From assembly GCA_029821145.1 (NCBI GenBank), contig JALGTY010000010.1, positions 1-38,160 on the forward strand: a DNA stretch of 38,160 nt, given 5' to 3'. The translations under genes and the position numbers were made by a program. The first letter of the stretch is position 1, and each line of letters begins with the position of its first letter. The notes under the pieces are model-generated. The model ran no database searches. It was not told the DNA's origin and saw only the letters and a program-made list of their open reading frames with translations. Of the stretch, positions 27,179 through 36,024 are shown one piece after another. The stretch comes from Candidatus Zipacnadia bacterium (GTDB taxonomy: Bacteria > Armatimonadota > Zipacnadia > Zipacnadales > UBA11051).

Positions 27179-28066
27179 TCACGCATCTGTGTCTTGGACG
27201 GCGTATTGGCGTAGGGCATGGGTGAACTCGTGCAAGTCGAAGATGTAGCCGAACATGGTGCTGGTCTTCCATAGGGCGTATTCCAGATTCAACTCGCCGA
27301 CCGCCGATTCCCGGTTCTCTATCGCAACGCAGCCACCGCGCACCGCCGAGCACATGTAGCCCTTGCGGCTCATGTCAGACATGCCGCAGGGGGAGAACCA
27401 CAAGCACCAGTTCAGCGCCCAGCCGCAGTAGATGATGTGATCTATGCCTCGATTGTTCAGCAGGCGGTGCAATTGCCAGGGGTGCTGTGCGACGATGTCA
27501 TCGCCCTGTGGCAGGAAGATATCTGGGAGGGAGAATTCGTGTGGCGGGACCTTCTTAGGCCCCTTGCGCGGCAGATCGAATACATCGCGCTGATGTTTGG
27601 CTTTCCACTTCGGGGCTCTGTCGGCCAACACGTCTTCGTCGGGTGGGGGCGGGTCACCGGCCTCGTGAGAACACTTTTCCCAGATTGCACCTTGGGTATA
27701 TGGCGGGCCGCTGACGCCCACCTGCGCGACCTGCAGACCGGCATCGCGGGCCGCTTGTATCAGGCGTGGCATGCGAGAAGTCACTACGTCCATCAAACGA
27801 GGCACCCACTCGATAGTGCCGAGAGCGTTCGGATTCGGGCAATCCGGCCCCCACTCCTTATCAGGGGTGAGGCCGGCATCGGTGAAGTGCATCAGCGCCA
27901 GACAGGTGCGGGCGAGGTCCAAGTCGCGCACCTTCGAATCCCATCCCTTGAAGCCGGCGGCAGCAGCATCCCAGAGCGAGAAATCCGCCGGGTAATGGCG
28001 GTACATATGCCAGGGAACCTGAATAGTCATCTTCTTTGCCGGTTTGGTCTTTTTCTTTCGGGTCAT
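27179..28066 (-). CDS. Isochorismatase-fold protein, cytoplasmic-looking paralog 2
   Basis: MTRKKKTKPAKKMTIQVPWHMYRHYPADFSLWDAA...; same motifs as paralog 1 without a signal peptide. The start at 28066 is preferred over the track's 28303. Confidence 0.8.
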   Translation of the reverse strand: MTRKKKTKPAKKMTIQVPWHMYRHYPADFSLWDAAAAGFKGWDSKVRDLDLARTCLALMHFTDAGLTPDKEWGPDCPNPNALGTIEWVPRLMDVVTSRMPRLIQAARDAGLQVAQVGVSGPPYTQGAIWEKCSHEAGDPPPPDEDVLADRAPKWKAKHQRDVFDLPRKGPKKVPPHEFSLPDIFLPQGDDIVAQHPWQLHRLLNNRGIDHIIYCGWALNWCLWFSPCGMSDMSRKGYMCSAVRGGCVAIENRESAVGELNLEYALWKTSTMFGYIFDLHEFTHALRQYAVQDTDA

Positions 28067-28226
28067 ATCGCGATCACTCCAGGGTCGTCGAAAGGTTCGA
28101 TACGTTCGCAAGCTGGTTTGTCTGATAAGAAGATTAGCACTCTGCCAGCAAACACACAAGGCCGTGTTGCGCAGGTTGCCCCGGCGGTCGTGGAGAATGA
28201 GTATGGGACCAGGAGGGAGGCACCGG

Positions 28227-29351
28227 ATGCCAGAGACCGAATCTGACAAGATCTTCCCGACCGATGTGCTGTCGAAGAGAGAGCGGGTGGAGAGGACACT
28301 CAACCTCGAGCCGGTGGACCGCGTGGCGATTCATGAGCAGCTTAGCTGGAACCCCGGCGTTATCTCGATGTACACAGGTAGAGAAATCGAAGGGTTCAAC
28401 TACACGTACAAGGACATCTGCGAAGTCATCAGGCAAACCCTCGACACTTGCTTTCAAGCCCACGACCCACTCGGAACTGACTTGATAACAGACGAAGACG
28501 GCTTCGAGATACAGAACGATAACTGGAACTGGTGGATAGCGAAGCGGCCGTTTGATGATGTTGCGGGTGCCCGCGAGTATCTGCTTCGCAAGACCGACCA
28601 GATGCAGAACGCTGAAATTGACGATGAGCAGGTGCGCGAAGAATTCTATCAGCGGCAGAACGAACTGAAAAGGCTCGTCGGCGGGACGGTAATTATCCCC
28701 GGGGCCCGGTTCGGCCTGGAAGAATGCTGGTGGGCGCTGGGGCTGACGCTTTTTTCCTACCTGTATGCAGACGATCCCGGTGTCGTCTCCGCATACATCG
28801 AGACCTATGCGAGAAGTGAAATCCGCCGGATCCATGCCATCGCCGACCGCGACTTTTCGCCTGTGGCCTGCATCTTCGCCGACTGGGGCACCAAGCAGGG
28901 CCCGATGTTCAGCCCCGAGTTTCTGCACAAAGAACACTTCCCCTACCTACGGCAGGTGATCGAAACCTGGCACAGCCACGGCATCAAAGTACTGTATCAC
29001 AATGATGGCAACTGGAAGAAACTCATCCCGGATCTTGTGGACTGCGAAGTGGACGGGTTCAGTTGTACGGAGCCATCGGTCGGCATGGATATCGTTGAGC
29101 TGAAGAACGCCTGGCCGGGGCATGCCTGGATGCGCGGGATAGACGGCGTTGACCTGATGGAACGCGGCACGCCTGAGCAAGTGCGCCGAGAAGTGCACAG
29201 GCAAATCGAGGAAACCAACGCTCTGCAGACCGGAGGGCTGTTGATTGGCACTGCCAGCGAAATCAACCCGCCAATTAGGCCCGAGAACTTCCGCGCCATG
29301 ATCGAGGCAGTGGGGGAACTGCGGAACCCGGACTTCGCCTCTGACAAGTGA
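28227..29351 (+). CDS. Uroporphyrinogen-decarboxylase-like (URO-D superfamily) protein 1
   Basis: LSKRERVERTLNLEPVDRVAIHEQLSW; KVLYHNDGNWKKLIPDLVDCEVDGFSCTEP; NPPIRPENFRAMIEAV. ATG at 28227 with RBS aggagggag (track start 28044). Confidence 0.82.
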   Translation: MPETESDKIFPTDVLSKRERVERTLNLEPVDRVAIHEQLSWNPGVISMYTGREIEGFNYTYKDICEVIRQTLDTCFQAHDPLGTDLITDEDGFEIQNDNWNWWIAKRPFDDVAGAREYLLRKTDQMQNAEIDDEQVREEFYQRQNELKRLVGGTVIIPGARFGLEECWWALGLTLFSYLYADDPGVVSAYIETYARSEIRRIHAIADRDFSPVACIFADWGTKQGPMFSPEFLHKEHFPYLRQVIETWHSHGIKVLYHNDGNWKKLIPDLVDCEVDGFSCTEPSVGMDIVELKNAWPGHAWMRGIDGVDLMERGTPEQVRREVHRQIEETNALQTGGLLIGTASEINPPIRPENFRAMIEAVGELRNPDFASDK

Positions 29352-29484
29352 GGGGCGGTGAGCCGATGAGAGGCTGGCCGGCAGCGGGTGCAGGGCCGAT
29401 GAAGGTTGAGCGACAAGGCTGTAGAAGTACACGGAGTAAGTCATGGGCTCTTCACACGAAGTTGCTCTCCGGAGGGGCAAAGGG

Positions 29485-30270
29485 ATGGCCAATAATAGCG
29501 TGAAATTCTCAGTGTTTACCAAGCCGTGGAAGATGGAGTTGAATGAGTTGGGGAAGTTCGTCAGCGGGCTGGGATTCGATGGAATCGAGTTGCCCGTGCG
29601 GGATGAATATCAAGTGCCGCCGGACAAAGTGGAACAACTGCCGGCGGCGGCGAAGGTGTTGGCTGACTACGGCGTCGAAATTTGCAGCATCGCCGGGCCC
29701 ACCGATGAAAGGACCATCGCAGCGTGCGCTGAGGCAGGGGTGCCGACCATTCGGGTCTGTGTATCGGTCGGTGAGGACGGATACCTGGCGACGGAAGCGC
29801 GGGTGCAGAAGGAATACGACGAACTGGTGCCGATGCTGGACAGTTACGGCGTGCGGATCGGCGTGCAGAACCACTGCAACAACTGTGTCGCCAATGCGGT
29901 GGGCACACTGCGGCTGATCGAGAAGTACGATCCGAAGCATGTCGGCGCTGTGTGGGACCCGGCTCACTGCGCGCTGGACGGAGAGATCCCCGAGATTGCA
30001 GTGGATGTGCTTTGGTCGCACCTGTGCATGGTGAATCTGAAGAACGGCATCTGGCAGCGCACCAACGGGCCGGAGGCGGAAGTTGCTGAATGGCAATCGT
30101 ACTGGACCAGTGGGCGACAAGGGCTGGCGTCGTGGCCTCGGGTGGCGGAACTGCTTATGCAACGCGGCTGGCAGGGCGTTGTGTGCCTGTGTGCCGAGTA
30201 TAGTGACCATGACGAGGTTGAACGGCTGATCGCTGAAGATATGGCTTTCGCGAGGCCGCTGTTTGAATGA
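29485..30270 (+). CDS. Sugar phosphate isomerase/epimerase (xylose-isomerase-like TIM barrel)
   Basis: ELGKFVSGLGFDGIELPVRDEYQVPPDKVEQLPAAAKVLADYGVEICSIAGP...VGAVWDPAHCALDGE. Start MANNSVKF at 29485 with RBS-like ggagggg. Confidence 0.88.
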   Translation: MANNSVKFSVFTKPWKMELNELGKFVSGLGFDGIELPVRDEYQVPPDKVEQLPAAAKVLADYGVEICSIAGPTDERTIAACAEAGVPTIRVCVSVGEDGYLATEARVQKEYDELVPMLDSYGVRIGVQNHCNNCVANAVGTLRLIEKYDPKHVGAVWDPAHCALDGEIPEIAVDVLWSHLCMVNLKNGIWQRTNGPEAEVAEWQSYWTSGRQGLASWPRVAELLMQRGWQGVVCLCAEYSDHDEVERLIAEDMAFARPLFE

Positions 30271-30282
30271 GGAGGAGGATTG

Positions 30283-31251
30283 ATGAGCCTGACCGACAAA
30301 GTATGCGTAGCCATGATTGGGGCCGGTGGTATGGCCAACAGTGTGCACTACCCATCGCTGGCATCGTTCGATGATGTGGAAATTGCAGCGATTTGCGACC
30401 TGAGCGAAGAGCGCCTCAACGAAACGGCCGACAAATACGAGGTGCAGGCCCGCTACGCGGATTACCAGAAAATGATCGAAGAGGTAGCGCCCGACGCGGT
30501 CTATGCCATAGGCCAGCCGCATTTCATGTACGACGTGTGGGTGTGGTGCCTGCAGCAGGGGCAGAATCTCTATATCGAAAAGCCGATGGGGCTTTCCATC
30601 CATCAGGCTCGCAATCTTGCCTGGCTGGCGGAGCAGAACGATTGTATCACGCAGGTGAGCTTCCAGCGGCGCTGCAACCCGCTGCTGGTCAAGCTGCACC
30701 AGGAATGCCTCAAGCGAGGGCCGATGCTGCACGCGGTGTGCCAGTTCTACAAATGCGCCACCACACCGATGCTGGGGGCGCGCGATCACATGATGGATGA
30801 TGGTGTCCATGCCATTGATACGCTGCGGTGGATGTGTGGTGGGGAAGTCCTGCGCATCCAGAGCGTAACGCGACAGATAGATGTGCCCGACATTAACTTC
30901 ATCATGGCCATGCTGGATTTCGACAACGGCGCTACCGGCATAATGATGACAAGCTGGGCAAGCGGGCGGCGCGTTTTTCGGGTGGAGATGCATGCGCCCG
31001 GTATCTGCGCAGAGGGCAATCCGGAGACTAACGGATATGTTTATGCCGATGGCGACACCGAGGGCGTCGAATATGACGCGAAAGAGGTTGCAGGAAGCGA
31101 CCAGGCGTACGTTTACGGAGGCTTTCAAGCGAAGAGCCGGGATTTCATAGATGCCGTAAAGAAGGGCCGACAGCCGCAATCCAGCTTCTCCGACGCCATC
31201 AATACTATGGAAGTGGCGGAAAGAATCCTGGCGCAGGCGCTGCTGGGTTAG
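30283..31251 (+). CDS. Gfo/Idh/MocA family oxidoreductase 1
   Basis: VCVAMIGAGGMANSVHYPSLASFDDVEIAAICDLSEERLNETADKY; NLYIEKPMGLSIHQARNL; VSFQRRCNPLL. Confidence 0.93.
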   Translation: MSLTDKVCVAMIGAGGMANSVHYPSLASFDDVEIAAICDLSEERLNETADKYEVQARYADYQKMIEEVAPDAVYAIGQPHFMYDVWVWCLQQGQNLYIEKPMGLSIHQARNLAWLAEQNDCITQVSFQRRCNPLLVKLHQECLKRGPMLHAVCQFYKCATTPMLGARDHMMDDGVHAIDTLRWMCGGEVLRIQSVTRQIDVPDINFIMAMLDFDNGATGIMMTSWASGRRVFRVEMHAPGICAEGNPETNGYVYADGDTEGVEYDAKEVAGSDQAYVYGGFQAKSRDFIDAVKKGRQPQSSFSDAINTMEVAERILAQALLG

Positions 31252-31313
31252 ACCGCCCCAGACATTGGAGAATGTGAACGGACGCCTAACACTATCGAAG
31301 TGAGGTAATCGAG

Positions 31314-32384
31314 ATGGCAAAGTATCGGTCGTTGCTGCTGGGCTGCGGGCCCAGAGCCAGAGAGCACGTGGATGTATATCGAGAAATCCCCAATATGGAG
31401 ATGGTGGCCTGCTGTGACCTGATCGAGGACCGGCGGGAGGAATTCAGGAGTACGTTTGGGATTCCTGAGGCTTACGATGACTATGAGAAAGCACTGGCCG
31501 AGGTGCAGCCGGACGTCGTGCACGCAGTGACTCAACCGGCGCGACGGGTCTGGGAGGCCGAATGTGCCGCTGCTGCCGGTGTCAAGGCGGTGATATTGGA
31601 AAAGCCGATGGCCGTTATGCCCTCGGAAATAGTCGCTCTGGACGAAATCCAGCAGCGCACCGGGATGGAGATGATCGTCAACTGCCAGCGGCGCTACTTC
31701 CCGCAGTTTCGCGATGGTGTTATCCGCGACATCGTGGCAGAAAAGATCGGAGATTTGTACTTCGTCCGCGCCAGTGCCAAGGGCAACTCGATGTCCATGG
31801 GGCCGCACATGATGGACCTGCTGATGCTGTTTCTGGATGAAGCGCAGCCGGAGTCGGTATGGGCGATGGGCTATGATATCGTGGAGGAGGGCTATCAGGC
31901 GTACCACCGCTCGCCGGAGCGGCTGCTGGCTGAATACTGGTTCCCCAATGATGTGCGTGTCATCTTCGACTGTGACGCGGATTGCCTGGGCACGCCCGGG
32001 GAGGAATCGTTCTGGATGCATCTGCATTTCGACTTCCTGGGTAGCAACGGTCGCCTGTATCTAACCCAGAACAAAGGCTACTGGTATCAGAGCGAGGGGA
32101 TGGCTGAGCCGGAGCATGGTGAGAGCAGTTGGGATAGCCAGGGCTTGGCCGGACAGCGGGACTTCACGGCGGCGGTGGCGGAGGCCCTCGACGGTGGCAA
32201 GCCGCACCTGAACCGGTTTGAGGTCGGCAAGGCGGCCTTCAATGCACTCATCGGTGCGCAGCAGTCCATTTACGAAGGGCGCAGAATTGATTTTCCGCAT
32301 ACCTTCACCGATGAACAATGGACGGAGTTGCGGGAAGAGCTGAAGGCGGATCAGGCGCGCGGCACAAGGCTGCACAGAAGCTGA
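31314..32384 (+). CDS. Gfo/Idh/MocA family oxidoreductase 2
   Basis: KYRSLLLGCGPRAREHVDVYREIPNMEMVACCDLIEDRREEFRSTFGI; VILEKPMAVMPSEIVALDE; VNCQRRYFPQF. Confidence 0.92.
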   Translation: MAKYRSLLLGCGPRAREHVDVYREIPNMEMVACCDLIEDRREEFRSTFGIPEAYDDYEKALAEVQPDVVHAVTQPARRVWEAECAAAAGVKAVILEKPMAVMPSEIVALDEIQQRTGMEMIVNCQRRYFPQFRDGVIRDIVAEKIGDLYFVRASAKGNSMSMGPHMMDLLMLFLDEAQPESVWAMGYDIVEEGYQAYHRSPERLLAEYWFPNDVRVIFDCDADCLGTPGEESFWMHLHFDFLGSNGRLYLTQNKGYWYQSEGMAEPEHGESSWDSQGLAGQRDFTAAVAEALDGGKPHLNRFEVGKAAFNALIGAQQSIYEGRRIDFPHTFTDEQWTELREELKADQARGTRLHRS

Positions 32385-32415
32385 AAGCGATGGTGGTTGT
32401 GCAGGAGGTAGCCGC

Positions 32416-33402
32416 ATGAGCGTTGATGACACCAACCTGATGAGAGCCCTGCGCGGCGAGTCGACGAAGCGCGTTCCGTTCTGGGAAGTCTGGTTTGCCA
32501 TGGGGGGGTTGGCTGAATATGTGCTCGGGGAGCCGATAGCCGACCTGGCTGATGAGATCGCCTTTGCTCGCTGCATGGGCTGGGAAGAGCTTCGGATTCC
32601 GGTCCCCGCGCGTCGTCTCGGCTCGACCACGGCCATTGCGTCGGACGGCAGCTCCCACTATGTCCAGGGCGGGCGCGTGAACCTCGATGACCTATACGCC
32701 CAGCCAGACCCCGACTGGAGCGCAGCGGCTGAAGCGGCTCAGGAGCGCATACATGTAGCCCGCGAGGAGGGTATGGTGACCATCGCCTATCTGCCCTGGG
32801 CCTTCCATGCGGTGTGTACCGCTCTGGGGCTGGGGAACTTCGGCCTACTGGCCTACGATGATCCGGAATACATTGGTGCCATGTTCGACTGGGTAGAGGA
32901 GGGCACGCGGCAGGCGATTGCTGAGGTGGTAATTCCGCTGGGCATTGACGTGGTGCTGATAGACGGGGATTGCGCCTTCAAGAGCGGGCTGATGACTAAC
33001 CCGCGCATGTTTCGGGATCTGGTCTTTGAGCGCACTCGCGATACGGTAGCCGCACTACGCCAGGCGGGGATCATCTACACGCTACACAGTGACGGCAAGG
33101 CGGATGATCTGCTGCCGCTGCTGATCGAACTTGGCTTCAGCGCGTTCCACGGAGTAGAGGCGGCAGCAAATGATCTGGGCGACATCAAACGCCGCTTCGG
33201 CCGCGACATTACGCTGATGGGCAACATGGACGTAGTCTTCTTGACCCACGCCACTGTCGCTGAGGTGCGCGCTGCTACCGAGCGGATGCTTACTACCGGT
33301 ATGGAGGGCGGGCGCTACGTGGCCGCCTGCAATACCAGCCCGCTGGACTACATACCCTATGAGAACTACCTGGCCATGGTGGACGTGATCCAGAATTTGT
33401 GA
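32416..33402 (+). CDS. URO-D superfamily protein 2
   Basis: LMRALRGESTKRVPFWEVWF; YTLHSDGKADDLLPLLIELGFSAFHGVE; YVAACNTSPLDYIPYENYLAM. Confidence 0.88.
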   Translation: MSVDDTNLMRALRGESTKRVPFWEVWFAMGGLAEYVLGEPIADLADEIAFARCMGWEELRIPVPARRLGSTTAIASDGSSHYVQGGRVNLDDLYAQPDPDWSAAAEAAQERIHVAREEGMVTIAYLPWAFHAVCTALGLGNFGLLAYDDPEYIGAMFDWVEEGTRQAIAEVVIPLGIDVVLIDGDCAFKSGLMTNPRMFRDLVFERTRDTVAALRQAGIIYTLHSDGKADDLLPLLIELGFSAFHGVEAAANDLGDIKRRFGRDITLMGNMDVVFLTHATVAEVRAATERMLTTGMEGGRYVAACNTSPLDYIPYENYLAMVDVIQNL

Positions 33403-33426
33403 GGATAGGAATTAGTGAGGTCTAGA

Positions 33427-34623
33427 ATGGCTGAATTGGCGCTCAAAGGCGGGCAGGCTCTGAGGACACGGCCTTTCCCCAAATGGCCGGTTGTGACCGA
33501 AGACGAGGTCAATGCGGTCATGGAAGTGGTCGAAAGCGGGAAATGGGGCCACGTCTTCACCGAGCGAACAGAGCGATTCTGTGACAGATATGCCGAATAT
33601 CACGGTGTTGATTACGCCATTCCGGTGAGCAATGGCTCTACGGCTCTGGAAGTCGCCCTGAGAAATGCGGGCATAGGCCCTGGCGATGAGGTCATCACCC
33701 CGCCGAGTACCTGGGTGGCGACCAATCTGGCGCCGCTGATAGTCGGAGCCGATGTGGTATTTGCTGACGTGCTGCCGGATACATACTGCATAGACCCCGA
33801 CAAGATCGAGGAGGCCATCACCGCTTGCACCAGGGCTGTAATCCCCGTCCACATAGGCGGATATCTTTGTGAGATGGACCGCATCATGGAGATTGCCAGG
33901 GAACATGACCTGGTGGTGATCGAGGATTGCGCGCAGGCGCATGGGTCGCGATACAAGGGGCAGGTGGTAGGGAGCATCGGGCACTTCGGCTGCTTCAGCT
34001 TTGAGAAATCGAAGCTGATTACTGCAGGCGAAGGCGGCATGGTGACGACGAATGCAGAGAGCCTGGGCGATCTTGCGTTTGGCATCCTGGGCGTGGAAGG
34101 GCGTCAAGGACAAAGACTGGCGGACGGGCGAATTAACATAGGCTGGAACTACCGGATGACGGAATTCCAGATCGCCGTCCTTCTGGCCCAGCTCGATAGA
34201 TTCGACGAGCAACGCGAAAAGAGAATCGAAAACGCCGAATACCTGAAGCCAGGGCTCGCCGCAATAGACGGTATAGAGCCGCTGCGCCAGAGCCCGGAGC
34301 AGAACTACTACTCCTACATCTTCAAGTATGATGCCACACGTTTCAAGGACGTGCCCAAGCAGAGATTCATGGAGGCGCTGGAGGCAGAAGGTATTCCGCT
34401 GTTCTCTTCGCCGTCCCACCAACACCCGGCGTACCGCTCGCCGAAGTTTCGCTGGCCCGGCAAGAGTTATAGTGACGTATTCTGTCCGGTGGCCGAAAAA
34501 GCGTTCGAACAAGAAGCGATAGGCTTTCAAGGGACGTGGATACTGCTGGGCGAAAAAGAGGATATGGACGACATAGTCAACGCCATACTTAAGATAAGAG
34601 AGAATATCGAGGAGCTCGTGTAA
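33427..34623 (+). CDS. DegT/DnrJ/EryC1/StrS aminotransferase (AHBA-synthase / scyllo-inosose-aminotransferase-like)
   Basis: LKGGQALRTRPFPKWPVVTEDEVNAVMEVVESGKW; VSNGSTALEVALRNAGIGPGDEVITPPSTWVAT; IEDCAQAHGSRYKG; PLP-lysine region FSFEKSKLITAGEGGMVTTN. Confidence 0.92.
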   Translation: MAELALKGGQALRTRPFPKWPVVTEDEVNAVMEVVESGKWGHVFTERTERFCDRYAEYHGVDYAIPVSNGSTALEVALRNAGIGPGDEVITPPSTWVATNLAPLIVGADVVFADVLPDTYCIDPDKIEEAITACTRAVIPVHIGGYLCEMDRIMEIAREHDLVVIEDCAQAHGSRYKGQVVGSIGHFGCFSFEKSKLITAGEGGMVTTNAESLGDLAFGILGVEGRQGQRLADGRINIGWNYRMTEFQIAVLLAQLDRFDEQREKRIENAEYLKPGLAAIDGIEPLRQSPEQNYYSYIFKYDATRFKDVPKQRFMEALEAEGIPLFSSPSHQHPAYRSPKFRWPGKSYSDVFCPVAEKAFEQEAIGFQGTWILLGEKEDMDDIVNAILKIRENIEELV

Positions 34624-34651
34624 CGTGTCGCTATGAAAAGGTGAAACATAA

Positions 34652-35962
34652 GTGCTCAATATTCCCGACTACTGGCAGTGGTTTCAACAAGCCCGGTTCG
34701 GACAGTTCATCCACTGGGGGCCGTATTCGGCTTACGGCCGGGGAGAACAGGTGCTGTTCCGCGAGCACCTCGACCAGCAGGAATATGCGGAAAACGCGTG
34801 CAAGTGGAATCCCCAGAGATTTGACGCGCATGAGTGGGCTGAAATAAGCAGACGCGCGGGAATGAAATATGGCGTTCTGACCACGCGCCACCACGACGGC
34901 TTCTGCCTGTGGGATTCGGAGTTGACCGATTATACCAGCGCGGCGCAGGCGGCCGGGCGCGATTTCGTGGGCGAATACGTCGAGGCATTCCGCGAAGCCG
35001 GGCTGCGCGTGGGACTGTACTACTCGCTCGCCGACTGGCGCATACCCGCCTACTGGGAAGGGCCGGAACACGACCCGAAGGGGTGGGACGAGTTTCAAAC
35101 CTACGTGCATAGCCAGGTGCGCGAGCTACTGACCAACTACGGCGAGATAGATGTGATGTGGTTTGACGGCGCGTGGCCACATTCGGCGGATAGGTGGAAA
35201 AGCCACGAGCTGGTCGAGATGATCCGCTCGCTGCAGCCGGCGATACTCATCAACAATCGGCTCGGACAGCCAGCAGGCGACACATCGTTTTCAGATGAAC
35301 TGGGCGATTTCGGCACTCCCGAACACCAGATCGTTTCTGAGGCTGGGCGGATGTGGGAATCGTGCCAGGTGAGTGCGTGGCGGCTATGGGGCTATGCGAC
35401 AGGGGAGCGCTGGCGGCCGGCTGCTCTGTTGCTTGACATGCTGGTCGAGGCGGCAAGCAAAGGCGGCAACCTGCTGCTCAACGTCGGCCCAACCGCCGAC
35501 GGCGAGCACCCAGCCGAGTACGCCGAGCAGATGAAAGAGATTGGCCAATGGATGGATGTGCACGGGGAGGCGATCTACGGCTCTGAGGCGGGCGATGTGT
35601 GCGAGTTCATCACCTACGGCCGGCAGACCCGGAAGGGTAATAACCTGTACCTGGTCATACGCTTCTGGGACGGCCGGGGAGAGGTAAACCTCGGCGGGTT
35701 GGCGACTAAGGTGAACCGCGCCGTGCTTCTCACCACCGGCGAAGAGCTGCCCTTCGCGCAGACCGAGGACCACGTGCTGATAGGCGGCCTGCCTGCCGAG
35801 CCGCCAACGAAGCTTTTCCCGGTCATAAGACTGGAATGTGACGGGCCTCCGCAAGCCAGGGACTGGGCTGTTGACCGGCTGTGGGAAGGCAACCCGCGAC
35901 GGATGATGCCATGGGCTGCCGCGCGCGGCACGTCAGTGTTCGCTGACGGCAAGCCGAGATAA
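34652..35962 (+). CDS. Alpha-L-fucosidase-like glycoside hydrolase (GH29)
   Basis: WFQQARFGQFIHWGPYSAYG; AGMKYGVLTTRHHDGFCLWDSELTDYTS; EIDVMWFDGAWP; LLLNVGPTADGEHP. Confidence 0.92.
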   Translation: MLNIPDYWQWFQQARFGQFIHWGPYSAYGRGEQVLFREHLDQQEYAENACKWNPQRFDAHEWAEISRRAGMKYGVLTTRHHDGFCLWDSELTDYTSAAQAAGRDFVGEYVEAFREAGLRVGLYYSLADWRIPAYWEGPEHDPKGWDEFQTYVHSQVRELLTNYGEIDVMWFDGAWPHSADRWKSHELVEMIRSLQPAILINNRLGQPAGDTSFSDELGDFGTPEHQIVSEAGRMWESCQVSAWRLWGYATGERWRPAALLLDMLVEAASKGGNLLLNVGPTADGEHPAEYAEQMKEIGQWMDVHGEAIYGSEAGDVCEFITYGRQTRKGNNLYLVIRFWDGRGEVNLGGLATKVNRAVLLTTGEELPFAQTEDHVLIGGLPAEPPTKLFPVIRLECDGPPQARDWAVDRLWEGNPRRMMPWAAARGTSVFADGKPR

Positions 35963-36024
35963 GCGATAAGACTGGCCTAGTCTTGCGCCGGCCTCGGGAT
36001 TCTGCATTGAGTTACTCAGCCGCG

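Noticed and set aside
29509-31320. 603-aa minus-strand ORF
   Set aside because: Antisense to the isomerase and Gfo/Idh genes, which have clear motifs and RBSs; codon-bias shadow.
33412-34659. 415-aa minus-strand ORF opposite the DegT gene
   Set aside because: Mirrors the DegT gene almost exactly; no recognisable domain.
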